From Laccaria trichodermophora (lineage: Eukaryota; Basidiomycota; Agaricomycetes; Agaricales; Hydnangiaceae): a stretch of 64,000 nucleotides of DNA. The position numbers and the translations under genes were made by a program. Position 1 is the stretch's first letter, and every line of letters starts with the position of its first letter. Below, piece by piece: positions 37,521 to 47,682 of the stretch. Under the pieces are notes generated by a model. The model was not told the DNA's origin. It did not search any database and saw only the letters and a list, made by a program, of their open reading frames with translations. Location of the stretch: positions 1,860,001-1,924,000 of the forward strand of contig JACTVC010000004.1 of the NCBI GenBank assembly GCA_018417955.1. The letters are read 5' to 3'.

Positions 37521-38036
37521 AAGACCACAAATGAAGCATACCAAAGATTCACCAACGCAAAGCGCAATCCTACACCAGACTGGCCAGTAGGGACATTAGT
37601 CTGGTTGAAGACTGAAAACATTAAAATGAAACGACCCTCCATAAAACTCAGTCACCAAATGCTTGGCCCTTTCAAAGTCATCAAAAAAGTATCAACCCAT
37701 GTGTATAAACTGGCTCTACCCCATTCCATGAATCGAATTCACAACATCTTCCATGTCAAGTTATTAGAACGCCACCATACTGAGTACTTCCCACATCGAC
37801 AGAATCCCCCACCTCCCCCCATTGAAATTGACAGGGAAGAACAATATGAAGTCGACAAAATCCTAGACTCTTGCCTCTTCTGCAGAAAACTCCAATACAG
37901 AATCCGCTGGTTAGGCCATGAACCTGAAGATGACACTTGGGAGCCTGCGAACCACATAGCCAATGCTGAACTATTGGTCAAGAAGTTCCATTCGACCTAC
38001 CCTGAAAAGCCACGCCTGACCATCGCCCCCTCATAA
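37521..38036 (+). pseudogene. Ty3/Gypsy integrase C-terminus with chromodomain
   Basis: Continues the interrupted integrase: a GPF-like module (LGPFKVIKKVSTHVYKLALP, then HNIFHVKLLE) followed by a chromodomain (EEQYEVDKILDS, YRIRWLGHEPEDDTWEP) and a stop at 38,034-38,036. Chromodomains on integrase direct chromovirus insertion to particular histone marks, usually H3K9 methylation in fungi (family knowledge). This tail is itself uninterrupted. No LTR is recognisable after it. Confidence 0.88.
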
Positions 38037-38146
38037 CTTTACGACACAGCAACAAATTCCATTGACTAATAGAAAACAAGAAAACTAGTGATAATGACAG
38101 ATAACAAGAAAACAAAAAACAAGAAAGACAAAATGATAAACTACAA

Positions 38147-39071
38147 CTACTCGATTTGAACTCGCTTCCTCCTTTCCTCTGACCCCTCCCTGACACCTTC
38201 ACCAGATCTTTTCACACCACTCACCACCCCTCCATCACCAAACAATGCCAGACTCCCCTCAAGTCTCCCCACCACCTCCAATGAAGGCACAGGACTCAGC
38301 AGAATAAGAGCCCTCGGTTCCAACGCCTCACTCCTCCCCCGAAGTTCACGCAGATACACCTCTGCCCCACTAGGTTCCATCACTGCCACATTCAGGAGAG
38401 CCCTAACCCACAAATTCAGGCTAGTGAACACCTCACAGTGTTCACGAAGCTCTGCGTTCCAAGCGATACTCATGCCCAGAACAGGAAGAATGGCTAAAGA
38501 AAAGAAATCAGTCAGGAACAAAAAGAAAAGAAGGAACCATACCTGCACTGTCTCACACCAACTCCAAGACACGCGCCTGGGTCTCCTTCACCTCCCCCAC
38601 CACCACTCTCAGCCAGTCTTCCAAGACCCGCATCTTCTCCTCCTGTACTCCCTTTCCCCGCTCTAGCTCCTTCTTCCCATTCAAGGCCTCCAAAAGCTTC
38701 AGCCGCAACAGCACCCAGTCTTCCTCCACCCTTGCCAAGTCCTCTGCCAACTCCATCCTCCAATGTCCTGTCCTCTTCCACTCCAGGTAGTCCTCCTTCT
38801 CCTGCCAAAACTCCTCCACCTTGGACCTCAACTTCTCCAACTCTACCTTGTGCCTCACCCGAACCTCATCCAACTCATTTTGCAGATCCACACAATCTGC
38901 TTCCCTGTCCTGCACCTCCCCTCTCAAGTTTCCCACCTTTGCCTGCTCCTCCTGATTGACCTCCTTCAACTCCCGCACCATCCTCACATACTTCTTCTGC
39001 AACTCCACTAGCTCGATGGCTAACTCCTTCTTCTTCAAATCCTCCCCCATCTTTGTCACTGTGGCAGCCAT
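38147..39071 (-). CDS. coiled-coil protein or relic, unknown function
   Basis: The reverse strand from ATG 39,071 to about 38,553 encodes a long heptad-rich helix with charged repeats (KKELAIELVELQKKYVRMV, KLRSKVEEFWQEKEDYLEW). After a probable intron with acceptor TTCTTTAG (about 38,500), a second frame continues to 38,147 with SLNLWVRALLNVAVMEPSGA. No donor keeps the frame perfectly, so the splice is uncertain and the gene may be broken. Similar coiled-coil proteins with N-terminal CxxC motifs are common orphan families in mushroom genomes, and the CxxC gene at 58.7-59.4 kb may be a partner part. That link is a guess. Confidence 0.4.
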
Positions 39072-40554
39072 CCAATGTAGATCCTCTGTCTTGTCCTCAC
39101 CTGCTGCACTCAAATCACATTATCTGGACCCTGCAATGGTGCAGGGAGCCTCAAGGTCAAACGAGCTCAACTCCTTTCCTCCCCATCTTCCTCTCCCTCA
39201 CCCTTACCTCCCACCAACCCTTCTTCTCCCACAGCAGCTGCAACCTTCCCCTGCCCCTTCGATGGCAATGTTAGCACCACTCTGGCTCCCCTCTGCCTGA
39301 CCAGAACCAACCACCACAGAAGCCACCACTGCGTCCTCAGTACCAACCTCCTCCCCATCACCACCATCCTTGCCTGGGCCCAACTCCTCACCATCTTTGT
39401 CGCTGGAAGTATCGGCCTTCCCCTTTCCCTTTCCCTTTGCCTTTCACCAGTAGCTGTTACTTTCATATATGAATAATGGATACTTTGCCAAAATGTCAAT
39501 ACTTTCCATTCCTCCACTGATTCCTACCAGATTCCACGGATTCCAGCCGGAATCCTAGAATTCCAGCCAGAATCCTGGAATTCCATGGATTCCAGCCGGA
39601 ATTGACAGGAATCTGACTGGAATAGACAGAAATTTCAGTACAAATCTATACTTCTTGATTCCCCCTACAATTCCACTTTAGCTAGATGTCATATGACTTA
39701 ATCTGCACTTATCAAGACCTCCTGAATTACTTGTGTAATGCAGTCAGTCAATCTATTATTCTATTCTATGCTGATAACTTAAACTTAGGAATTGCTTATG
39801 ATATTCAAATTTGAACATAAATAATTCAGGTGTATTCACTAGAATTACATGAGATTATTCTACTACAAAATTATCTTACTACATAGAGTGTTAAAGGGAG
39901 GGGGGAGGGATGGAGGGGAGGGGGAGAGGGGTGAAGGAGAGAGGGGTGATGGGAGAGGGAGTGATGGGGAGAGGTGGTGGGGAGTGATGGAGAGGGGAGG
40001 GAGTGGTGGAGGAGGGAGGGAGTGATGGAGGGGAGGGAGTGAGGGAGAGAGGGGGGAGGGTGGGAAAGAGGGGGGGGAATGGAGAGAGAGGGGGCATGGA
40101 GGGAGGGAAGAGGGACAGAGGGAGGGAAGAAGGATGGAGGGAGGGAAGGAGGGAGGGAGGGAAGAGAGGGAGGGTGGATGGAGTGGTGGGGACTGATGGA
40201 GGGGGGACGTCATCGTCGTCGTCCGTTGACGTGGGCATTGTCTGCTAACGTCGTCATCGTCGTCTGCTTATGTGGTCATTTTCCGCTGACATGGGTGTCG
40301 TCTGTTGATGTGGTGGCGGTCCGTTGACGTGGTGGTGTGTGGGTCGTCTGTTCGCGTGGCCCTCCATTGACGTGGTGGGGCGCTGACGTGCTGTCCATCC
40401 CTTGTTGTGGGCGTGGTCGTCGTTGCATTGCGTTGTGTTGTGGTTGTCGCGTCGCCATCGTGTGGTGTTGTGGTTGTTGCGTTGGTTGCCGTCGTGTCGC
40501 GTTGTCGCGTCGTTGGGTCGCATCGTCGTTGCGTTGTCGTTGGGTCACGTTTTG

Positions 40555-42420
40555 AGGTCTTTACCTTCCCCGGGTTATTCTGTATGGAATCCATATGGAA
40601 TCCATGGAATCCATGGATAATTCCATATGGATTCCATGGAATCAATGTTGGCTGAGGACCCAGCCAATTTCTGATTCCATGGACATGATGGATTCCATAT
40701 GGAATGATCCTGGAATGGTCATGGAATGATTAATTCCATATGGACTCCATATGGATTCCATTGGATTCCATATGGAATGCAGGCATATCCACATTTATTC
40801 CATGGAACAGTCCATATGGATTCCATGGAGCAGTTCATATGGATTCCATGGAAGGAATTAATGACCATTATACCATTAGAATACATATAGATATAGTGTC
40901 CTTACTATATTTAAGTAAAAAATAAATTTTGCACCTGAGAGAATTGAACCCACGATGTCGTGAATGGAAGCAGTGCTGTAACCACCTGAGCCATACTGGC
41001 TTTGTTATAGGGTAAACTAAAGGTCGATATATAGCGTCGTCGGTCACGTGGCATCTCAAACGTGACAGCTATGGCTGTCGCGTTGCCACGTCGCTTCTTC
41101 CTTTCACCATCACCACCACCATCCATCCCACCATCTCAAGCCACGATCGCCCGCGCCAACAACATCGACAACGTCGACGACAACAACGACAATGACGTTG
41201 ACAACGCCGACAACAACAACAACAACAACGCTGGCGACAACAACAACAACAAAGCCGACGACGACCACGGATGGGTGGGAACGAAGGCGAGCGGAAGGCC
41301 AGGTAAGCCAGCAGCGTGGCAACCAGATGACGGACGACGACATTCGTCGTCGTCCGTCATTTTATTCCACCCGCGAACAAACCACCCCATCCACCCATTG
41401 ACCTTGCTGACCCCAAAGCACAGGTGCCACGTCGTGACGTGGCAGATGCACCACCACGAACGGCGCACCACCACACCACACCGACGTCAACAACCGCCCA
41501 CGGACGTCAACAACCGCCCATGCAGACAACACGACCACCCACGCAGACAACACGACCGCCCACGCAGACGACGCAACGACACGACGCAACGACACGAAGA
41601 TGACGCGACGACACGAAGATGACGCGACGACACGAAGACAATGCAACGACACCACGATGACGTGACGACACGAAGACGACACGACCGCCCACGCAGACGA
41701 CACGAACACGACGCGACGACACGAACACGACACGACCACCCACGAACACAATGCGACCACCCACGACATGACCGCCCAACGGCAACCGAGCCCCCCCTCC
41801 ATCTGTTGCTCCCCCTCCCTCTGTTGCTACCCCTCCCTCTGTTGCTCTCCCTCCCATTTCTCCCCCCCTTCATCACTCCCCCTCCCATTTCTCCCCCCCT
41901 TCATCACTCCCCCTCCCATTACTCCCCTTCCATCCATTCCCACCCCTCCCTTCATCACTCCCTCTCTCCTCCATCACTCCCTACACCCTCCCCCTCCATC
42001 ACTTCCCCTGTCTTCCTCCTCCCTTAAATATTGAAAGTAGTAAAAATAAATTGTGTAGTCTATTCAATACATTTCAATTTTTCCTGCTCAGCTATGACCA
42101 TGGAGTAAAGAAACCATGATTCCATAATGTGGACTTGGGAATTATTCCATAAAGTCATTCCATGTGGATTCCATATGGAGTCCATATGGATTCCACCCTA
42201 AAAATGGTATAGGACATATGGAATAAAGTATGGAATCCATGTGGAAAAAGCATGGAATCCATCCACCAAAAGTATGGAATCCATCCCCCCTTTCCATGGA
42301 ATCCATCCCCCCTTCCATGGAATCCATCCCCCCTTTCCATGGATTCCATCTGGAATTTCTGCAGTCCACCCCCCATTCCATGGATTCCACATGGAATAAC
42401 CCGGGGAGGGTAAAGTATTG
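40555..42420 (+). mobile_element. non-autonomous TIR element, copy B, nested in D
   Basis: Flanked by a perfect 9-bp duplication CACGTTTTG (40,546-40,554 and 42,421-42,429). Ends AGGTCTTTACCTTCCCCGGG and CCCGGGGAGGGTAAAGTATTG-like are inverted over at least 20 bp and run into CCATATGG/GGATTCC words. The interior parallels copy A: a tRNA-like module in reverse (40,925-41,000), GACAACAAC repeats, a GTGCCACGTCGTGACGTGGC hairpin (about 41,423-41,443) and a C/T-rich tract (41,790-42,020). No protein is encoded. The 9-bp duplication and long terminal repeats are typical of Mutator-like elements, but no transposase is present to confirm this. Confidence 0.8.
40925..41000 (-). other. tRNA-like module in element B
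   Basis: The reverse strand carries TGGCTCAGGTGGTTACAG (A-box-like) and GTGGGTTCAATTC (B-box-like). It sits in the same place as the module in A, between the shared words ACTTAAATATAGTAAGGA and TTATAG, yet differs in the anticodon region. Stem pairing is too weak for a functional tRNA. Confidence 0.45.
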
Positions 42421-42943
42421 CACGTTTTGGTGAGTGTTAGCAGGGTGGGTTGGGATGGAGGAGGGGGGGGGACTCACCTTTGAATGACGACAAACGACGT
42501 CGTCGTCGTCGTTCGTCGTTTGGTTGCCACGTCGCTATCAGCGACGTGGCATCGGTGACATGGCGTTCCCGTGTTTGGTGGTTGTGGTTGCCGGTTGACG
42601 AGCGTTGTGGGTAGTGGTGACCACAGGTGATGGTGGTGACGTGACGATGGGTGGGCATCGTCGACGATGGTGGTGGTTGAGATGAGAGAGTGGGTTGTAA
42701 ACGCCGACGCTTGATTTGGGCATCAGAAATTCCGTTCCGTCTTGTTCCGTGGCTATTCCTTCCGGTTGATCACCGGAATTCATTCCGGCGGAATTTGAAT
42801 TCCATTCAAAATTCCGCAGAATTGTTTGATCAATTTGGCAGGGCCCTCTGCCAAATTTGATTCCTCCGGAATTCCAGGAATTCCACGGATTCCGCCAGAT
42901 TCCAGCAGGAATCAGTGGAGGACAATAAAGACCTCCAAAATGC

Positions 42944-43705
42944 ATCTTATATCAGAATGGGTAGTTGTCCAGTGGATAGTTTGCCAAGGGGACAGTTTAC
43001 CAAAAAGGTAGTTTACCAAGAGTCATGATGTGCCATTGGTGTAGGCTGTACATATGGGGAGGTGCACTGCCTGTTGAGGTGCCGGTTTGTTTGTACTTGT
43101 TGTTTTCTTGTCATTGTCTTAACATTCATGGTTAATCAATATTTCAAGATGAATACACCCTCTTTAATTAAGTTTTCTGCATAAATCAAATTAAAAAGTG
43201 ACTCTGCTGGGGGTCTTTGCTTTGATTTTTTTAATTTCGTGCATATAACCCTTAATCTATCACCAAAAACAGGTTTAAAGAAAGAAATAAAAAAATTCAA
43301 AGCAAAGACCCCCAGGAGCAAGAGTCAAAGAATGTGTTGAAGTGTTCAGCAGGCCAGTTATGGCTGTGATGAAAGAGCAAAAGTGTTTTAGTTCGTTCAC
43401 GCCAAAACTCAGTAAGTGATTATGTAATATGTGTCTTGGACACATCGCGAGCTCATAAAAGCATGTCTCAGAATGCTCAAACAACTTATCGCTTTTAATC
43501 AGCCTATGCTTATAGTTCTAATGAGCCGAGAACACAAAAAAACAGTCTTTGCTTTTCACTTTTTTTCATTTCTTTCTATACATAAACCTGTTTTTTTGTG
43601 TTAGATTCAATGTTGTATAGACAGAAATTCAAAAATTCAAAGCAAAAACTGGAAGCAGAGTAAGCCCAGAGAGTTCCTGAGTTGACACCTGTGGTGGCTA
43701 CTTTG
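42944..43705. repeat. flanking repeat and two small inverted-repeat elements
   Basis: 42,944-43,027 is the reverse complement of 58,686-58,740 with an insertion (shared word ACCAAGAGTCATGA). 43,199-43,326 is a small foldback: GACTCTGCTGGGGGTCTTTG at its left and CCCCCAGGAGCAAGAGTC at its right. 43,541-43,655 is a diverged relative (CAGTCTTTGCTTTT ... CAAAGCAAAAACTGG). No genes. Confidence 0.55.
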
Positions 43706-43793
43706 ATGTATCAATTACCCTAACTGACCATTTACCTGATGCATCAATTCCCCTAACTGCCCAGCCTGCTAGTTGGCTACCAGAGCCTATGTA
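43706..43793 (+). repeat. left terminal inverted repeat of the KDZ element
   Basis: Starts ATGTATCAATTACCCTAACT. Contains the 24-bp motif twice, at 43,706-43,729 and 43,739-43,762 (second copy ATGCATCAATTCCCCTAACT...). The pair is a likely transposase-binding arrangement. Confidence 0.9.
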
Positions 43794-44770
43794 CAGTAAT
43801 TGGCAGCCTTGCTGTCTGCTCGTCGCCATTAGGGTCTTCCTCACTGCTGTCAGGGTCCTCCCTCAACACCATTAGGGTCCTCCCTTGCCGCCGTCAGGGT
43901 CCTCCCTCTCTCATCATCCCCTGCCTCCATTGCCGCCGTTAGGGTCCTCCCTTGCCGCCCTCAGGGCCCTCCCTCTCATCGTCCCCCATACCCCCCTCTC
44001 ATCATCTCCCGCCCCCCTCGTCATTGCCCTTGCCGCCGTCAGGGTCCTCCCTCTCTCATCATCCCCTGCCCCCCTCGTCATTGCCATCTCCCATTAGTTG
44101 CCATCCCCTCGTCGTTGACATCTTCATGGCCTTCGTCGTGTTCATGCCCGTCGTCGTCTTCCACCCTCTCGTCGTTGTCGGCGTGCTCGTCGTCGTCCTC
44201 GTGGTTTCTCTGTCTGGCATTGTTTCTTGGGTTGTCGGTGTGCTCGTCGTTGTCCTCGTGGTTTCTTTGTCTGGCGTTGTTTCTTGGCTTTGTACTTGGT
44301 GTTCCTGGCTGTCGCCATGCCGTCGTCTTCATGCCCTTCCGTCCCCTTGTCATTGTAGTTGTTGTCCCCCTCATTGTCGTCCTCGCCGTTTCTCATGCTG
44401 TGTCTGGCTCGTTGTCGTCCTCCCCCTTTCTCGTGGCTTCATCTTTTGGGCGTGCCTTTGTTCCTGGCTTCGTACTTGGCGTGCCTGGCCGTCGTCTTCA
44501 TGCCCTTCGTCATCCTCATGCCTTTCGTTGTCTTCTGCCCCCTTGTCATTGTCGTCGTTGCCCCCTCGTCGTCGTCCTCACTCTTTCTTGTGCTGTGTCT
44601 GGCTCGTTGTCGTCCTCCCCCTTTCTCGTGCTGTGTCCTATGTGTCTGGCTTCATCTTTTTGGCGTGCCTGGTGTTCTTCTTGGCTTCGTACTTGGCGTG
44701 CCTGGCCGTCACTGTCCTGTTCATCCCCACTCGTTTATTCTTGTTCACCTAGATAGCCATTTTCATGTTA
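43794..44770. repeat. left subterminal region, low complexity
   Basis: 43,830-44,100 has repeated AGGGTCCTCC words spaced by CCGCCGTC, and 44,100-44,750 is a GTCGTCGTCCTC-rich tract with imperfect duplications (for example CTTTGTCTGGC and CTCGTTGTCGTCC). The frames here are simple-sequence artefacts. I see no gene. Confidence 0.6.
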
Positions 44771-44971
44771 TTTTATAGAGGGAATGAAAACGTACCATGT
44801 TGTAGCCGCCTGCTTTGAGAGTCAATGTGGAACAAGAGAACACAACGGCATTGAGGTACTAAATGAATATACAAGAATAAAAATACGATTTAGTGAAGAC
44901 AAAGAAAAGACCCCGCTAAGACTTGCCCCCTCCCCCCACATGCATGTGCCCTCAACTCCTGGGCGGATATT

Positions 44972-47268
44972 TTACTCACCAATTAAATTCGCTAACGCCA
45001 CTGAGACGTCTTCAAGACGTTCTGCCCAAGCCGACGTCGGTCCACAGGAAACACCCCAGAAAAAAAGGGCAGCCATCACGCTTAGAAGGCCGTTTATTCC
45101 AGGCTTGGCGATGGGTGACAAATCCTCCCCTCCAGTCGCCGGCAGAAGACTGCCCCACCACGCCAAAAAGTCTGTGTTGAACTGCAGATCGAAGCTGCTG
45201 GCGTCCTTGAACGAGGGCCTCCAGGAAGGCTTGCGAGCGTTCTTCAACCACTCCCCTATGCAGGGAGGGCGTTTGACGCTGGAGACGTTGGGTTGCTTGT
45301 CCGCCAGCTTGAAGTCGTGTAGGCGTTCAAATGCTTCCCAAAGACCCACAAGTTCAAGCCATGCAGGGCCCAAGTCCTGCGAACAAAGCATTGTCGAACC
45401 GGAGGTGAACCACGAAGGGGAGGAGGTGGAGGAGCTAGTGATGGGCGGCTTGGTGGAATTGGAAGGGGGCTGAGCAGAAACAGCCTTGGTGGACGGCTTC
45501 AACGTCGAAACTGACGTTTTCGTCAACGGCGCTGACTTGCCGCCTCGGCGTCCAACTTGGGCAGTCGACCGCGACTTCCTTCCTGCGGTCGATTTCCTTC
45601 CTCGTCCCACACCACTTTCACTGGCAGACGTCATGCTCCTCCTCTTCTTAGCTCCCACAGACCCAGCCTTCTCTCCTTCTGCACCTGATTGTACAGCAGA
45701 GGCAAATGAGCCCCTCCTCTTCTTGCGAGCAATGGGGTCCTTTTCACGCGGACTCATAAGATCTGGAGAGGGAGAAGGTGAACCACGCGGGGAGGGTGGG
45801 GGAGATCCATGGGCAGAGAGCGGAGGAGAGGTGGGTGCACGGGATGCAGGGCGCGAAGGCACTGGGGTAGGATGAGACAATGCAGTTGATTCCGAGGTGA
45901 GAGGGGTGGAGGCAGCCGCGGAAGGGTCATCCATATCCCAATCGGCCCTGTGCATCGAGACCTCATCGCCTGTGAGCCGGGTAAAAAGGGGGTTGGAGGA
46001 AGGAAGGGCTTGAGAACGACATTCCGACTTTGCTAAGATTTAAAAAAATGAGACGATGTAAGCAGAAGATAAACGAGGTGAACGTACTATAGCATTTTCT
46101 GAGATAACGGCCGAAGAGAGGGGTGATTACCTCTTGAAACCCCTCTCTCTCTGCCTGTCCAAAGTTCATACCTACGGGCCCTTTGATAGAGCCAGCATGC
46201 ATGCTAAATAGAAGAAATCCCTGTAGTCAGCACCCAGAATGGAGGCGTTGAAAGCACAAACATACCTGATTATGTTTAGACGTCCTCCATCCGCAGGCTC
46301 CGGTCCACCCACCATAAAGGTGGCTTGCATATTGGTGTGCGCGTGAACGAGATCTAAAATGGGCTGGACAAACATTGGAAGGGCCGCGATGCACCTGAAG
46401 TATTGTCAGAAAAAAGAGTGATAGGATGGCTTCACATGGATGGCTCACCGTTGTCGATCCTCTGGGTCTGTCGAGGGAGGCCCAGATAACTTCTCTGTCC
46501 ACCCCTTCACCTTCTCGTCACCTTCCTTCTTGGCCATCTCAGTGTACTTGTTACGCTCGGCCAAAGGCAATGCATCGAAAAGCGCCTTGGTTAATCGTGT
46601 GCGCTCAGCAGCTTGCTGATTTTTCGGGAGCGGCTTGTGAAGGTGTGCGTTTGTGTAGGCGTCGTTAATTTGCTGCTTGTTGAGACGGCCCCACACGTTG
46701 TAGGGAATCGGAACCCGAGGTTTTGACAGGTTGGTGCCCGTAAGCCTTGCCAACATGATGATCGCGGGATCATCAGTGTCAGGTAGTGAATCCTTCACTT
46801 TCGCTACGTCGGGGACCTTCCTCTGCCGATAAGCCAGCCAACGCTTGATTTTCTGCAAGATAAAACGGTCAACGCCATGCAGACGACGAAAGACGAAGAG
46901 CGGCCCATCCCATCATGTGACTCAATGAAACTGAAAGTAAGTAATCAACTTACCTTTTTCTTCTTGTCGATATCTTCTTCCAACTGTTTGAACTTCAGCA
47001 GCTGCTCGGTGTACTCCTCCTCCGTCATCGTCTCCTTATTCGGTGGATCTAGTTCCTTGTCTGGCTCGTCATCATCGACACTGGCAAGCGTCTCTTCTGC
47101 AGGCTCTACGTCGTCCGCCAGGTCCACTGGATAACGCTTAAAATATCGCCGCCAGACATCCAAAATGAAGTCGTCCTCTCGGTTATTAACGACCGCCTTC
47201 ATATACGCGGGCAATTCTTCCTCTAGAAACTTCAAGCGGCTTCCCGCGAAGCCTCCAGGATTCGGCAT
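44972..47268 (-). CDS. HMG-box-like, Ser/Pro-rich protein of the KDZ element
   Basis: Five exons on the reverse strand, 47268-46954, 46852-46449, 46394-46266, 46203-46088 and 46032-44972, with introns of 101, 54, 62 and 55 bp, give an open frame of 674 residues. An N-terminal part (MPNPGGFAGSRLKFLEEEL) and an acidic linker lead into a Lys-rich module with YNVWGRLNKQQINDAY and ALPLAERNKYTEMAKKEGDE, resembling an HMG-box DNA-binding fold. Then comes GGPEPADGGRLNI, a long Ser/Pro/basic disordered region (SPPPSPRGSPSPSP, KKRRSMTS) and a C-terminal module with PGINGLLSVMAALFFWG, both seen repeatedly in mushroom-genome orphan proteins. A donor-like GTGAGT overlaps the last codons, so one more exon is possible. 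The likely role is DNA binding in transposition or chromatin targeting, by inference. It is transcribed divergently from the HBD gene. Confidence 0.75.
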
Positions 47269-47682
47269 CTGTGTAGAATTTTGGTCTGTCAATCTGTCAT
47301 CAAGGACAAAACCCATATACTCACCTTCTCTTAGATATGCCGACGGTGTACGCGTACGACGTGCACAAAGTGGGGGGTGACCAGGATGAAACGAGCAAGG
47401 TAGGTGACTTTGAGTCTTTCACTGACCATTTTATTTCAAATTTTTGGCAGGGCTCGTATAGGGCTCAGGTTTCACCAAGATTTCACCGCACGCGCAGCCA
47501 TATACAGGGCTCTGCGGGGCCTTCTACACTTGGCCAAACCCTGTCGTTGGCCTGACAGAGAGTCACGAGGTACTAAATGAGAAAGATCCAGAGGTAAGTT
47601 ACCAGATTATATCTGATCTGCTTCCCGTGCTAAGTCGATTCTATAAAGATCGATCACCCAACATCTATTCCCACCAACCACG
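47269..47682. promoter_or_regulatory. divergent intergenic/5' region between HMG-like and HBD genes
   Basis: Only about 400 bp separate the two start codons. Several unused splice-like signals lie here: on the plus strand GTAGGTG at 47,400 to GGCAG at 47,450, and GTAAGT at about 47,594; on the minus strand GTGAGT near 47,325 to CTACACAG just before ATG 47,268. These suggest 5' UTR introns or short upstream coding exons on either strand. A plus-strand ATG at 47,337 opens MPTVYAYDVHKVGGDQDETS before such a donor. Confidence 0.4.

Larger units (their letters stand above)
39497..42934 (-). mobile_element. non-autonomous TIR element, copy D, containing nested copy B
   Basis: Reverse orientation: its AGGTCTTTATTGTCC end is at 42,934 and its ...GGAAAGTATTG end at 39,497. 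Flanks CCAAAATGT (39,488-39,496) and CCAAAATGC (42,935-42,943) match 8 of 9. Subterminal words are GGATTCCGCC and GGAATTCC types. The interior contains an A/G-rich tract (39,893-40,200, the complement of the C/T tract in A and C), a GTCGTTGCG-rich part and a perfect hairpin GCCACGTCGCT/AGCGACGTGGC (42,527-42,551). Element B sits inside it. An unoccupied version of the target is at about 58,736-58,757. Confidence 0.75.

Noticed and set aside
39863..40250. Gly/Arg/Glu-rich and Pro/Ser-rich frames on opposite strands
   Set aside because: A/G-rich tract of element D, the complement of the tract in A to C.
44784..45473. 229-codon plus-strand frame
   Set aside because: Antisense to the last exon of the HMG-like gene, whose reverse-strand frame has matching splice phases and recognisable modules.
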